Below, one piece after another: positions 8,824 through 16,486 of a DNA stretch of 64,000 nucleotides. The stretch's first letter is position 1. Each line of letters starts with the position of its first letter. Source of the DNA: Rhodobacter sp. 24-YEA-8 (lineage in GTDB: Bacteria > Pseudomonadota > Alphaproteobacteria > Rhodobacterales > Rhodobacteraceae); the NCBI RefSeq assembly GCF_900105075.1, contig NZ_FNSK01000001.1, positions 757,001 through 821,000 of the forward strand, given 5' to 3'. The notes beneath the pieces are model-generated. The model worked only from the letters and a program-made list of their open reading frames with translations. It made no database searches and was not told the origin of the DNA. A program made the position numbers and the translations under genes.

Positions 8824-9720
8824 ATGCGCTTTGATCTTACCGACCTTCGCCTCTTTCTTGCTGTGGCCGATGCCGGCAGCATTACCCATGGCGCTGCCGA
8901 TGCCGGGCTGTCGCTGCCCGCCGCAAGCGAGCGGTTGCGGGATATGGAACTCTCTGCCGGCCTTCGGCTGCTCGAGCGCGGTCGGCGCGGCGTCACGCTG
9001 ACCGAAGCGGGCGCGGCCCTTGCCCATCATGCACGGCTGATCACCCGGCAGATGGCGGTAATGCGTGGCGAGCTTGGCCACTACGCCACCGACCTGCGCT
9101 CGACGGTGCGGCTGTTGTCGAATACCGCCGCAATGGCCGAGCACCTGCCGCAGCGGCTGGCCGGATGGATGACCGCCCATCCGCGCGTCGATCTCGATCT
9201 GAAGGAACGCCAGAGCCCCGACATCGCGCGCAGCGTGGGGGCGGGCTTTGCCGATATCGGCGTTCTTTCGGCGGCAGGGGCGGTACAGGACGGGCTGATC
9301 CTGCAGCCCTTTGCCAACGACCGGCTGGTCGTCGTCGCCGCGCAAACGGATGATCTTGCAGCCCTGCGCCGGGTCCGTCTTGCGGACCTTGCCGGGCGTT
9401 CTTTCATCGGGCTGTCGGCAAGTGCCCTGCAGGATCACATCACCGCGCAGGCTGCCGCAATCGGGCTGCACCTACACTACCGCGCAAGATTGCGCAGCTT
9501 CGAAGCCATCTGCCACATGGCCGGAGCGGGCGCCGGACTTGGCATCGTGCCCCAGACGGCGGCCGCGCGTATGAAGCGACCGGCCCGGATCGCGATCATC
9601 CCGCTTGCCGAGGGTTGGGCGCAGCGGCGCCTGTCGGTCTGCATCAAGGCGGGGATCGCGCTTTCCGCGCCGGCACAGAGCCTCTTCACTCATCTGACAG
9701 GGGCGGCATCCGCAGGGTGA
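8824..9720 (+). CDS. LysR family transcriptional regulator
   Basis: The 298-residue protein has the LysR helix-turn-helix at residues 2-60 (DLTDLRLFLAVADAGSITHG, then LSLPAASERLRDMELSAGLR and LLERGRRGVTLTEAG). A periplasmic-binding-like effector domain follows. ATG 8824 gives the standard N-terminus (MRFDLTDLRLF); a second ATG lies 9 bp upstream, and the longer frame from 8746 adds an unusual 26-residue extension. It faces away from the TauE-like exporter gene, the classic layout for a regulator and its target. Its last 35 bp overlap the convergent hydrolase gene. Confidence 0.92.
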   Translation: MRFDLTDLRLFLAVADAGSITHGAADAGLSLPAASERLRDMELSAGLRLLERGRRGVTLTEAGAALAHHARLITRQMAVMRGELGHYATDLRSTVRLLSNTAAMAEHLPQRLAGWMTAHPRVDLDLKERQSPDIARSVGAGFADIGVLSAAGAVQDGLILQPFANDRLVVVAAQTDDLAALRRVRLADLAGRSFIGLSASALQDHITAQAAAIGLHLHYRARLRSFEAICHMAGAGAGLGIVPQTAAARMKRPARIAIIPLAEGWAQRRLSVCIKAGIALSAPAQSLFTHLTGAASAG

Positions 9721-10624
9721 CGCGATCCGGCCAGGGGTTTCTTCCCTCGCGCAACCAGTCCAGGGTTTCACGCCAGAACCCGTCGGCATGACTGCTGTGG
9801 AACAGGTTGAAATGGCCGATGCCCTGCCGGCCGTAATCGGCGGGATGCAGTAACGCCGCGCTGCGATCTGCGCCGGAATAATAGCCAAGCGTGCGGCGGA
9901 TGGCTGGCAGTGTCCCCAATTCGTCATCCGAGACCGCCACGGCGAGAATATCCGCACGTACATTGGCCATGCGCCGCATCACATGCCTTCTTTCAGCTGC
10001 CGGATGCGACCATTCGAAACGCGCACGGCGGAAGGCCCATTCACAGGCCACACCTGTCGGCAGATCCTCCAGCCAACCCAGCCGACGCCCGGGAAAATAG
10101 CCACAAAGCGCCGTGAGAACCGGCATCGTGAGATGCCATTTGAACAGCAGTGCCAGGCGATGACGGGGGGCGTAGTCCCCCCACCACGCGTATTGCGCAC
10201 CGACGGTCAGCATTCGCTCGATTTGTTCTGCACCGCGCGCAGGGCCGGGCAGAAAGCCGCCGATGCTGTGGCCCACCACCATCAGAGGCCCCCCGCCTTG
10301 CCCGGCCATAAAGTCCAGCGCCGCCGCGAAATCCCGCTCGCCCCAGTCCCGCCATCGATAGCCGCTGCCTCGCAGACTGGCCGGGCGCGACAGGCCGATG
10401 CCGCGATAGTCGTAGGTCAGAACCTCGAACCCATACCCTGCAAGGAAACCCGCATAGCGATGGTAGTACCGCGCAAGCACACCCGTGGCAGGGTTGATGA
10501 TGATACGGCCTGCAGAGCGGCCCGGGCCGCACCAGAGATGACCCTGCAAAGTGATGCCATCGTCGCATTGTAGCATAACAGGGCGGAAGGATGGGGACTC
10601 GTGATGTGTGATCTGGCGTTTCAT
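9686..10624 (-). CDS. Alpha/beta hydrolase fold protein
   Basis: The 312-residue protein has the strand order of an alpha/beta hydrolase: YDYRGIGLSRP, then the nucleophile elbow GHSIGG (serine nucleophile), and a late histidine in GIGHFNLFHSSH. An acid residue around AVSDDELG could complete the triad. It would hydrolyse an ester, lactone or similar bond. It is divergent from a TetR gene with only 60 bp between starts, so it is probably controlled by it. No signal peptide, so it is probably cytoplasmic. Its 3' end overlaps the LysR gene tail. Confidence 0.88.
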   Translation of the reverse strand: MKRQITHHESPSFRPVMLQCDDGITLQGHLWCGPGRSAGRIIINPATGVLARYYHRYAGFLAGYGFEVLTYDYRGIGLSRPASLRGSGYRWRDWGERDFAAALDFMAGQGGGPLMVVGHSIGGFLPGPARGAEQIERMLTVGAQYAWWGDYAPRHRLALLFKWHLTMPVLTALCGYFPGRRLGWLEDLPTGVACEWAFRRARFEWSHPAAERRHVMRRMANVRADILAVAVSDDELGTLPAIRRTLGYYSGADRSAALLHPADYGRQGIGHFNLFHSSHADGFWRETLDWLREGRNPWPDRVTLRMPPLSDE

Positions 10625-10653
10625 ACCTGCCAGACTAACGGTCAGGCCAATTG

Positions 10654-10677
10654 AGTATATACACTGGTAGGTATACT
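10654..10677. promoter_or_regulatory. Candidate TetR operator / overlapping promoter
   Basis: AGTATA and TATACT form an inverted repeat with a 12-bp spacer in the 60-bp gap between the hydrolase and TetR starts. TATACT also resembles a -10 box and ends 8 bp before the TetR start codon. Autoregulation of both genes from this site is the likely reading. Confidence 0.5.
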
Positions 10678-10684
10678 TATCGGT

Positions 10685-11257
10685 ATGGCCAAGGTATCTG
10701 CCCCAACCCGCGACCGTCTACTTGAGGCAGCTGGCAAGCTGTTCTACGCCGAGGGCCTGCGCGCCGTCAGTATGGATGATATCGCCGAGGCGGCAGGGGT
10801 GACCAAGCGCACACTGTACTACCATTTCCGCAGCAAAGACGACCTGATCGCCGCCTGGTTGGAGACACGCGATCAGCCCAACCTGGCGGCGTTTCGGCGC
10901 TGGTTTTCCAGGGCGGAAGGCGATGTCGCCGACAGGATCCAGGCGATCTTCGACAATCTGGCCCGCGCGGCGCGGCGGCGGACATGGAAGGGCTGTGGTT
11001 TCCTCCGGGCCTCGGTGGAGCTTGTCAATCTGCCCGGCCACCCGGCCATCATTGCGGCCCGTGCCCATAAGAAGCGGGTCGAAGACTGGATCTGTTCGGA
11101 GTTGCTGCGGGCTGGCATTCCCGGGGACACCAGAGCGATAGCCGCTCAGATCATTCTGCTGCTGGACGGTGCCTTTGCGGTTGTCCTGCTGCATCGCGAC
11201 CCGGTCTATTTCGAGAACGCCGGAAAGGCAGCGGCCGTCCTGATCCGATCCTGCTGA
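10685..11257 (+). CDS. TetR/AcrR family transcriptional regulator
   Basis: The 190-residue protein has a canonical TetR DNA-binding domain at residues 6-52 (RDRLLEAAGKLFYAEGLRAV, then MDDIAEAAGVTKRTLYYHFR and SKDDLIAAWL) and a helical ligand-binding C-terminal part. It probably represses itself and the divergent hydrolase gene; the ligand is unknown. No ribosome binding site precedes ATG 10685 and a -10-like TATACT lies 8 bp before it, so the mRNA may be leaderless. Confidence 0.93.
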   Translation: MAKVSAPTRDRLLEAAGKLFYAEGLRAVSMDDIAEAAGVTKRTLYYHFRSKDDLIAAWLETRDQPNLAAFRRWFSRAEGDVADRIQAIFDNLARAARRRTWKGCGFLRASVELVNLPGHPAIIAARAHKKRVEDWICSELLRAGIPGDTRAIAAQIILLLDGAFAVVLLHRDPVYFENAGKAAAVLIRSC

Positions 11258-11349
11258 CGCCGTGCGGGAAACGGCAAGTTCCGGGGCGAAGGCTGCTTGC
11301 AGGCCGTCAGCATCTTGACAGCGCGTTAAATCGAAACATGTGAAGTTAC

Positions 11350-11793
11350 ATGAAACGTGACAGCCGCCTTTCCTCGGTCCTTCATGCGCTGCTGCATATG
11401 GCAGAACATGACGGGCCCATGACCTCTGAGGCGCTTGGGCTATGCCTCGGCACCAACCCTGTCGTGGTGCGCCGCACCATGGGGCTCTTGCGTGAGGCGG
11501 GGCTGGTTGCTGCCGCACGCGGCCATGCTGGAGGCTGGCGCATCTCGGCAGACCTGGGGCAGGTCAACCTGCGGCAGCTGCACGAAGCGCTTGGCGAGCC
11601 AGCGATCTTTGCCATCGGCAACCGCAACGAGACGCCGGATTGTCTGGTGGAACGGGCGGTGAATGCGGCGCTGGATCACGCGTTCCATGAGGCCGAAGCG
11701 CTGCTGCTGGAGCGGTTCGCAGAGGTTTCACTGGCCGATCTGGCCGAGGATTTCGCGCGCCGTCATGCCGAAAGGCGGGCCGCACAGGAGTAG
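11350..11793 (+). CDS. Rrf2 family transcriptional regulator
   Basis: The 147-residue protein begins with an Rrf2-type winged helix (RLSSVLHALLHMAEHDGPMT, then CLGTNPVVVRRTMGLLREAG and GWRIS). It lacks the three spaced cysteines that bind an Fe-S cluster in IscR or NsrR, so it probably senses something else. In related bacteria this kind of Rrf2 gene commonly sits just before a thioredoxin-reductase-like flavoprotein gene. Here only the first codons of that gene remain, starting 5 bp downstream. Confidence 0.9.
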   Translation: MKRDSRLSSVLHALLHMAEHDGPMTSEALGLCLGTNPVVVRRTMGLLREAGLVAAARGHAGGWRISADLGQVNLRQLHEALGEPAIFAIGNRNETPDCLVERAVNAALDHAFHEAEALLLERFAEVSLADLAEDFARRHAERRAAQE

Positions 11794-11797
11794 AGAC

Positions 11798-11837
11798 ATG
11801 TAGGATGTGATCGTGATCGGGGGCAGTGGTGGCGCAA
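11798..11837 (+). pseudogene. Start of a truncated thioredoxin-reductase-like flavoprotein gene
   Basis: After a spacer with GGAG, an ATG at 11798 is followed by TAG and then codons for DVIVIGGSGGAS. That is the dinucleotide-binding opening of FAD/NAD(P) oxidoreductases (family form M-Y-D-V-I-V-I-G-G-S). The second codon, normally Tyr (TAT/TAC), is TAG, and all homology ends after about 13 codons. The gene was therefore both stopped and cut by the element that follows. Confidence 0.7.
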
Positions 11838-11852
11838 GCGTCAACCAAAACG

Positions 11853-12180
11853 CAAGCAGTCACCCCGAAGGGTTGTGCTTGATTTCCGAACTGAGCGGGA
11901 GCATTGTGTCCGTGGGCGTCGAAACCCGGACTGAGGTATACCCGACTGCCGATTTACACGGCCCTCCGTTGGCGCGGAGGTGTTGGGCGAACGCATCCTT
12001 GGCGGGATGCAGGACGACAGCTTGGCGGCTGTCCGTCGTCCGACAGCTTATGTCGGGACGGGGGCGCCATGCAATACCCTTTCGGGGGAAAAGCGTCCCG
12101 CCTGTCTCTCAGCAGGTTTCGAACGTCCCGGCGCCAGCCTGTCGCTGGCAAAACGGCCGTCGAAAGCCGTCTTCTGAGAG
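11853..12180 (+). ncRNA. Highly structured non-coding RNA or leader with repeated apical loops (unknown class)
   Basis: This stretch has no credible coding sequence but an exceptional series of hairpins. They are 11853-11881 (CAAGCA/TGCTTG, inner CCC-GAA-GGG), 11909-11930 (TCC, GGG-CGTCGAAA-CCC, GGA), 11963-11980 (CCTCCG-TTGGCG-CGGAGG), 11993-12010 (GCATCC-TTGGCG-GGATGC), 12016-12033 (GACAGC-TTGGCG-GCTGTC) and 12040-12056 (CCGACA-GCTTA-TGTCGG). A last domain is closed by CTCTCAG 12106-12112 with CTGAGAG 12174-12180. It contains 12133-12149 (GCCAGC/GCTGGC) and 12153-12170 (ACGGC-CGTCGAAA-GCCGT). Three hairpins share the loop TTGGCG and two share CGTCGAAA, with different stems. The closing stem includes the GAGAG that is the only ribosome binding site candidate for the gene at 12191. 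I recognise no known RNA class; strand is inferred from the downstream genes. Confidence 0.65.
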
Positions 12181-12190
12181 TAAAAACGAT

Positions 12191-12373
12191 ATGACCAAGC
12201 ACGATATGGGGCAGTTCCATCTGCCGCCCGTTCGCCATGACCAGTTGCACGATGATGTTGCCCTTGCGCTGGACGCTATCACAGCGCCGCAGCCGAGCGC
12301 CCGCGAGTTGGCCGAAGCCGCCAGCTACCTGCGCCACGCCCTGCACCTGATCAAATCGGGGGTGGCAGCATGA
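12191..12373 (+). CDS. Small hypothetical protein of inserted element (gene 1)
   Basis: A 60-residue protein starting MTKHDMGQFHLPPVRHDQLH, mostly helical and without cysteines or membrane segments. Its end overlaps the next gene by ATGA (12370-12373), and it is the first of seven tightly coupled small genes. The start is 10 bp after a GAGAG that lies inside the closing stem of the structured RNA, so its translation may depend on that fold. No family is recognised; small proteins of this style are common in alphaproteobacterial prophages and islands. Confidence 0.7.
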   Translation: MTKHDMGQFHLPPVRHDQLHDDVALALDAITAPQPSARELAEAASYLRHALHLIKSGVAA

Positions 12374-12645
12374 TTGCGGATCGTCAAATCTTCGCGGGCC
12401 TTGTTCCTGATGAGCGCGCCAATGATTTCGCCTATACGGTTGCCGCCCTGATCAGGACTGCCCGGATCGCGCTGGAGAGCAGCGATACCGGCGGTACCAG
12501 CGAGGCCGTGAAGCTCGGTAGCATCGCCCTGACACTTGAGGTCGCGGAGGAAATGCAAGCCGTAGTGATAGACGGCACCGAGGAGCATGAACGCGCGCGG
12601 GGCATGGGCTTCTGGACGAAGGAGGCTGGCCATGAAGCGGCGTGA
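12370..12645 (+). CDS. Small hypothetical protein of inserted element (gene 2)
   Basis: A 91-residue protein, largely alpha-helical (ANDFAYTVAALIRTARIALE, then VKLGSIALTLEVAEEMQAVV). It is coupled to the gene before by a 4-bp overlap and overlaps the next by 14 bp. No catalytic motif or known domain is visible. The helical pattern suggests a small dimeric or binding protein, as is common among prophage accessory genes. Confidence 0.7.
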   Translation: MIADRQIFAGLVPDERANDFAYTVAALIRTARIALESSDTGGTSEAVKLGSIALTLEVAEEMQAVVIDGTEEHERARGMGFWTKEAGHEAA

Positions 12646-12997
12646 CCTCCTGACTCTCGCCCCTGCCGCCCTGGCTGGCTGCGCAGTTCCCGCCAGAGCC
12701 TGCACCCTGCGCCTCGATGAAACGCTGGTCGCCACCGCCTATCGGGAATGGGCCGCTTTCCGTGCCTATATCAACGGACCCGCGACCGAAGGGATGAAAA
12801 ACACAGAGTTTAATCCGCTGGTCGAAGAACTGGACGGGATGGGGCTGGTTCTGCTGACCATCCCGGCCGAGAGCGCCGCCGACTTCATCATGAAGGTGAT
12901 TGCCTCGACTGATTGGGGGCAAGGCGGGATGCCTGACATCACGGAACTCCCGGAGCTCTGGGCCGAGGCCCGCGCACTTGTGGGGGTGTCGCAATGA
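12632..12997 (+). CDS. Small exported or lipoprotein-like hypothetical protein (gene 3)
   Basis: The 121-residue product starts MKRRDLLTLAPAALAGCAVP. This is an RR-containing, Tat-like signal followed by a lipobox (LAGC), so the mature protein may be a lipoprotein or exported. The remainder (ATAYREWAAFRAYINGPATE, then a helical end) resembles a group of short proteins with Tat-like signals seen in Rhodobacterales prophages and islands. I know no function for them. It overlaps both neighbours. Confidence 0.7.
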   Translation: MKRRDLLTLAPAALAGCAVPARACTLRLDETLVATAYREWAAFRAYINGPATEGMKNTEFNPLVEELDGMGLVLLTIPAESAADFIMKVIASTDWGQGGMPDITELPELWAEARALVGVSQ

Positions 12998-13185
12998 GCC
13001 AGGTCCTCGACGCACTTGATGAACTTACTCGTGCCCGCGATCTGGTCCAGCTTCTCGAGATGACCACCCGGCACGATCCCGATGACGACCGCAAGGCTCT
13101 GGCTTCGGGCTGTGAGGCCGCGCTGATCCGGCTGAATGCTGGACTGGCTCTCCTGAAACCCGCCGCAGAGGGGGCGAGTGAGTAA
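12994..13185 (+). CDS. Small hypothetical protein (gene 4)
   Basis: A 63-residue helical protein (MSQVLDALDELTRARDLVQL), starting within an ATGA overlap with the exported protein gene and overlapping gene 5 by 8 bp. It is acidic and leucine-rich with a heptad-like pattern, suggesting a short coiled coil or helical hairpin. No known family. Confidence 0.65.
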   Translation: MSQVLDALDELTRARDLVQLLEMTTRHDPDDDRKALASGCEAALIRLNAGLALLKPAAEGASE

Positions 13186-13372
13186 TATGGAAGATTTCAA
13201 GTTTCGCGCCGCCCGCCTCTGCACTCCGCATGAAAACCTCTGCGCCGCAATCGGGCTGATCCAGACGCAGATCCTTGCGAACGAAAAGAGGTTGAACCCG
13301 GAAGTGATGTTCGGCCTAAGCCATTTCAAAACAGTGCTCTTGAAATGGCAGTCTCTTTACTGGTCGCCATGA
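13178..13372 (+). CDS. Small hypothetical protein (gene 5)
   Basis: A 64-residue protein (MSNMEDFKFRAARLCTPHEN onward). Starts at 13178 or at the internal ATG 13187 are both possible. It overlaps gene 4 at the front and meets gene 6 at an ATGA junction at 13369-13372. No family or motif is recognised. Confidence 0.6.
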   Translation: MSNMEDFKFRAARLCTPHENLCAAIGLIQTQILANEKRLNPEVMFGLSHFKTVLLKWQSLYWSP

Positions 13373-13629
13373 CCGGGGAGGCAGAGGAACTTCCCTGGGA
13401 CGACGAGGACAATGTTCCTGCTACAGCGGCAGGCCGCGCCTCCTATGCTGCCGGGGTTCTGGAGGTCGAAGCGCCGCAGTCCCTGCTGGCCCCCGATGGC
13501 GGTCCATCTTCCGAGATCATGGACTTCTGCCAGAAGACCGGCGTGAGCCTCGACTTCATTTTCTGCGGCGATGTGAAGGGTATGCTCCGGGCTGCATATC
13601 GCCGGGAAAAGGGCGCGGCAACGGCATGA
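13369..13629 (+). CDS. Small prophage-type hypothetical protein (gene 6)
   Basis: An 86-residue protein. The start at 13369 forms an ATGA overlap with the previous stop; an in-frame ATG at 13345 would add eight residues. The C-terminal part, EIMDFCQKTGVSLDFIFCGD followed by VKGMLRAAYRREKG, is like a short conserved segment found in hypothetical proteins of Rhodobacteraceae prophages and islands. It has two cysteines but no clear metal site. Function unknown. Confidence 0.65.
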   Translation: MTGEAEELPWDDEDNVPATAAGRASYAAGVLEVEAPQSLLAPDGGPSSEIMDFCQKTGVSLDFIFCGDVKGMLRAAYRREKGAATA

Positions 13630-13895
13630 CCTATTCCGACAAGGTTCGGGCCGAAATCGCCGCCCGCTATGGTGTCCCGGTGCGCTGTCAGGTGAAGATT
13701 ATCCCGCCCGGGATGATCGCGGAGGCCTATGACCCATGGGCGCCCGCCGGATCTGTGCGGCGGGGGCGTCAGCTCACCGCGAAAGATCGCCGGAAGATAG
13801 TCGAGATGCGGGACGGTGGCGCGAGCTTCCGGCAGATCGGCAGGTATCTCAATCGCAGCACAAGCCTCGTTTATAGCGTGGCCGGGTGCCCGTAA
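13626..13895 (+). CDS. Small helix-turn-helix protein of inserted element (gene 7)
   Basis: An 89-residue protein whose second half is a resolvase-type helix-turn-helix (QLTAKDRRKIVEMRDGGASF, then RQIGRYLNRSTSLVYSV). It probably binds DNA and could regulate the element. It overlaps gene 6 by 4 bp and is followed at once by a terminator, which marks it as the last gene of the operon. Confidence 0.75.
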   Translation: MTYSDKVRAEIAARYGVPVRCQVKIIPPGMIAEAYDPWAPAGSVRRGRQLTAKDRRKIVEMRDGGASFRQIGRYLNRSTSLVYSVAGCP

Positions 13896-13900
13896 GCGCA

Positions 13901-13937
13901 AAGCCCCCGGCTTCGATCGGGGGCTTGATCGCTTTTA
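13901..13937 (+). terminator. Intrinsic terminator of the small-gene operon
   Basis: A perfect 9-bp stem (AAGCCCCCG / CGGGGGCTT, 13901-13909 and 13918-13926) is followed a few bases later by a TTTT run, 5 bp after the stop of the last small gene. Confidence 0.8.
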
Positions 13938-14059
13938 CAGCTTCTAGTCGATGTCATGCTGAATAAATTAAGCGCAAGCCGTGAGGTGGGCTGTGAGGTG
14001 GACTGAGAAATGCAGTCACAACCTAATGCTTTGAAACTTATTATAAATTTGAAGATGAA

Positions 14060-14134
<75 letters not shown>

Positions 14135-14261
14135 GCCGTCTCGGTGAGCGGGGGAATAAACATAATCATTCCCGACCGCAAGCCCCTTTTCTTGCTCTTG
14201 TGACAGGTTCCTTCCGGCGGGCTCTGGACCGTGCCGGGGGGAGAGGCTATTTCTTCAGGGC

Positions 14262-14513
14262 ATGGACCAGTTCGAGAAAAATCCCCCCCAGGACAGACCC
14301 GTGGAGAGACCTGCGGACAGACCCGCGCGCAAGGTGGCCGGTGCCCCGGTTGTGAGCGCGGCGGCCACGCGGGAAGGGCGGCTCAAGGCGGCGCTGAAAG
14401 CCAATATGGCAAGGCGAAAGGCGCAGGCGCGGGGACGGGCGGAAGGCCCCGGGCCCGAGGAGGGGGCCCATGGCCAGTCGGGCGGAAATATCGGTTCGGA
14501 AGAAGGCAGTTAA
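14262..14513 (+). CDS. Small conserved hypothetical protein upstream of murA
   Basis: An 83-residue, very basic and proline-rich protein with a conserved-looking core (REGRLKAALKANMARRKAQA), otherwise low complexity. Short proteins ending in this RLKAALKANMARRKAQ-type segment are often found just before murA in Rhodobacteraceae. The function is unknown. It is probably disordered outside the one basic helix. Confidence 0.65.
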   Translation: MDQFEKNPPQDRPVERPADRPARKVAGAPVVSAAATREGRLKAALKANMARRKAQARGRAEGPGPEEGAHGQSGGNIGSEEGS

Positions 14514-14685
14514 GCCGTGACCCCGGGATCTGGTCTGAGGGGATCAGGTCCGTGGCATCTGACAGGCGGCAAGGTCGCCGACAGATCCAGGAACCGGCGC
14601 GGATCTGTCGGGGCGATGCGTAACAAGGGCTGTGACCGGGCCCGAGAGTGGCGGTCATAACAAGGATAAAGGGTAAGAGGCGGGC

Positions 14686-15954
14686 ATGGATTCGATTCTG
14701 GTTAAGGGCAACGGCGCACTCAACGGGGTGATTCCCATCGCGGGCGCCAAGAATGCCTGTCTGACACTGATGCCTGCGACGCTTTTGTCGGAAGAGCCGC
14801 TGACGCTGACCAATGCACCGCGTCTTTCGGATATCCGGACGATGACGAGCCTGCTGGAATCGCTTGGGGTTGAGGTTTCGGCGCTGCAGGATGGCAAGGT
14901 CATCACCATGTCGTCGCATGGCACGCTGAACCCGACGGCGGATTATGACATTGTACGCAAGATGCGGGCGTCCAATCTGGTCCTTGGCCCGCTGCTGGCG
15001 CGGCTGGGTCATGCGGTCGTGTCGCTGCCCGGGGGCTGTGCGATCGGGGCGCGGCCGATGGATATTCATATCGATGCTCTTTCGGCACTTGGGGCCGAGA
15101 TCGATCTGCGGGACGGCTATCTTCATGCGAAAACGCAGGGCGGGCTGAAGGGCGCGGTGCATGAGATGCGCTTTGCCTCGGTCGGTGCGACCGAGAATTT
15201 CGTCATGGCGGCGACGCTCGCCAAGGGCACCTCGGTCCTGAAAAACGCCGCGCGCGAGCCCGAAATCGTTGATCTTGTTCATTGCCTGCGCCGCATGGGC
15301 GCGGAAATTGACGGCGAGGGCACCTCGACCATCACCATTCAGGGCGTGACCAGCCTGCGCGGCGCTACGCATCCGGTGGTGACTGACCGGATTGAGCTGG
15401 GCACCTATATGCTCGCGCCTGCGATCTGCGGCGGCGAGGTGGAATGTCTGGGTGGACGGATCGATCTGCTGGCGGCCTTTTGTGAGAAACTTGACGCGGC
15501 GGGGATTTCCGTCACCGAGACCGAAAAGGGCCTGAAAGTCGCGCGCAAGAATGGCCGCGTGAGGGCGGTCGATGTGGTGACCGAGCCTTTCCCGGGTTTC
15601 CCGACCGATCTTCAGGCGCAGATGATGGCGCTTTTGTGCACCGCCGAGGGCACGAGCGTTCTGGAAGAGAAGATCTTCGAGAATCGCTTTATGCATGCGC
15701 CGGAACTGATGCGGATGGGTGCCAGAATCGAAGTTCATGGCGGTCATGCGACCGTGCATGGCGTCGAAAAGCTGCGTGGCGCGCCGGTGATGGCGACCGA
15801 TCTGCGCGCGAGCGTGTCGCTGATTCTCGCCGGCCTCGCGGCCGAGGGGGAGACGGTGGTGAGCCGGGTCTATCACCTTGATCGCGGCTATGAGCGGGTC
15901 GAGGAGAAGCTTCTCGCCTGTGGGGCGCATATCGAACGGATCAGTGGCGTCTGA
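14686..15954 (+). CDS. murA: UDP-N-acetylglucosamine 1-carboxyvinyltransferase MurA
   Basis: The 422-residue enzyme transfers enolpyruvate from PEP to UDP-GlcNAc, the first committed step of peptidoglycan synthesis in the cytoplasm. The family signature is complete: [15 protein letters not shown] with Lys22/Asn23 near the start, and the catalytic loop [13 protein letters not shown] with Cys118, the residue attacked by fosfomycin. Length matches the usual 420 or so. ATG 14686 follows GTAAGAGG. The DUF2948 gene begins 10 bp after the stop and is probably in the same operon. Confidence 0.97.
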   Translation: MDSILVKGNGALNGVIPIAGAKNACLTLMPATLLSEEPLTLTNAPRLSDIRTMTSLLESLGVEVSALQDGKVITMSSHGTLNPTADYDIVRKMRASNLVLGPLLARLGHAVVSLPGGCAIGARPMDIHIDALSALGAEIDLRDGYLHAKTQGGLKGAVHEMRFASVGATENFVMAATLAKGTSVLKNAAREPEIVDLVHCLRRMGAEIDGEGTSTITIQGVTSLRGATHPVVTDRIELGTYMLAPAICGGEVECLGGRIDLLAAFCEKLDAAGISVTETEKGLKVARKNGRVRAVDVVTEPFPGFPTDLQAQMMALLCTAEGTSVLEEKIFENRFMHAPELMRMGARIEVHGGHATVHGVEKLRGAPVMATDLRASVSLILAGLAAEGETVVSRVYHLDRGYERVEEKLLACGAHIERISGV

Positions 15955-15964
15955 GGGGGCGGAT

Positions 15965-16441
15965 ATGGCAGATGCGCGTTTTGAGGATGGCGATGAGGCA
16001 CCGCTGAAGCTGGTGGCTCTGGAGCCAGAGGATCTGACGGTGATCGCCAGCCTGATCCAGGACGCGGTTCTGCCAGCCACCGAGATGAAATATGATCGCA
16101 AGCGCCGCCGTTTTGCGGCGCTTGTCAATCGCTTCCGCTGGGAAGACAGCGGTTTTGCCGAACGTTCCGGACGTGCCTATGAACGGGTGCGCAGCCTGTT
16201 GATGGTTGAAGATGTGCTTGAGGTGCGCAGCCAGGGCATCAGCCCGGGTGACGCCGATCAGGTACTGTCCGTTCTGGATCTGGCCTATGCGCCGGGCGAG
16301 GACGGCACCGGGGCGCTGACGCTGATCCTTGCCGGAGACGGGCTGATCGAGCTGCGGCTGGAAGCCCTGGAAGTGGTGCTGACCGATGTGACGAAACCCT
16401 ATATCGCGCCATCGGGGAAAAAGCCGGAACACCGGGACTGA
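15965..16441 (+). CDS. DUF2948 family protein
   Basis: A 158-residue protein with the DUF2948 pattern (PLKLVALEPEDLTVIASLIQ, then KRRRFAALVNRFRWED). The family is found in alphaproteobacteria, very often directly after murA, and has no known function; the position hints at the cell envelope. The start at 15965 follows GAGGGGG, and a longer frame overlapping murA is unlikely to be used. Confidence 0.9.
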   Translation: MADARFEDGDEAPLKLVALEPEDLTVIASLIQDAVLPATEMKYDRKRRRFAALVNRFRWEDSGFAERSGRAYERVRSLLMVEDVLEVRSQGISPGDADQVLSVLDLAYAPGEDGTGALTLILAGDGLIELRLEALEVVLTDVTKPYIAPSGKKPEHRD

Positions 16442-16468
16442 CCGCCGGCCCTTGCCGGGCTTGCGGTC
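16442..16468. terminator. Probable bidirectional terminator between convergent genes
   Basis: ACCGC-GGCCC-TTGC-CGGGC-GCGGT form an interrupted hairpin just after the DUF2948 stop codon and before the stop of the opposing gene. There is no clear T-run on either side. Confidence 0.45.
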
Positions 16469-16486
16469 AAAGGAGCTGCCGCAGTT

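Noticed and set aside
11807..12373. A continuous open frame running from the broken flavoprotein gene through the structured RNA into small gene 1
   Set aside because: After the first ten codons it matches no protein pattern, it crosses a series of perfect hairpins, and gene 1 has its own start at 12191. Read as RNA the stretch makes sense; as protein it does not.
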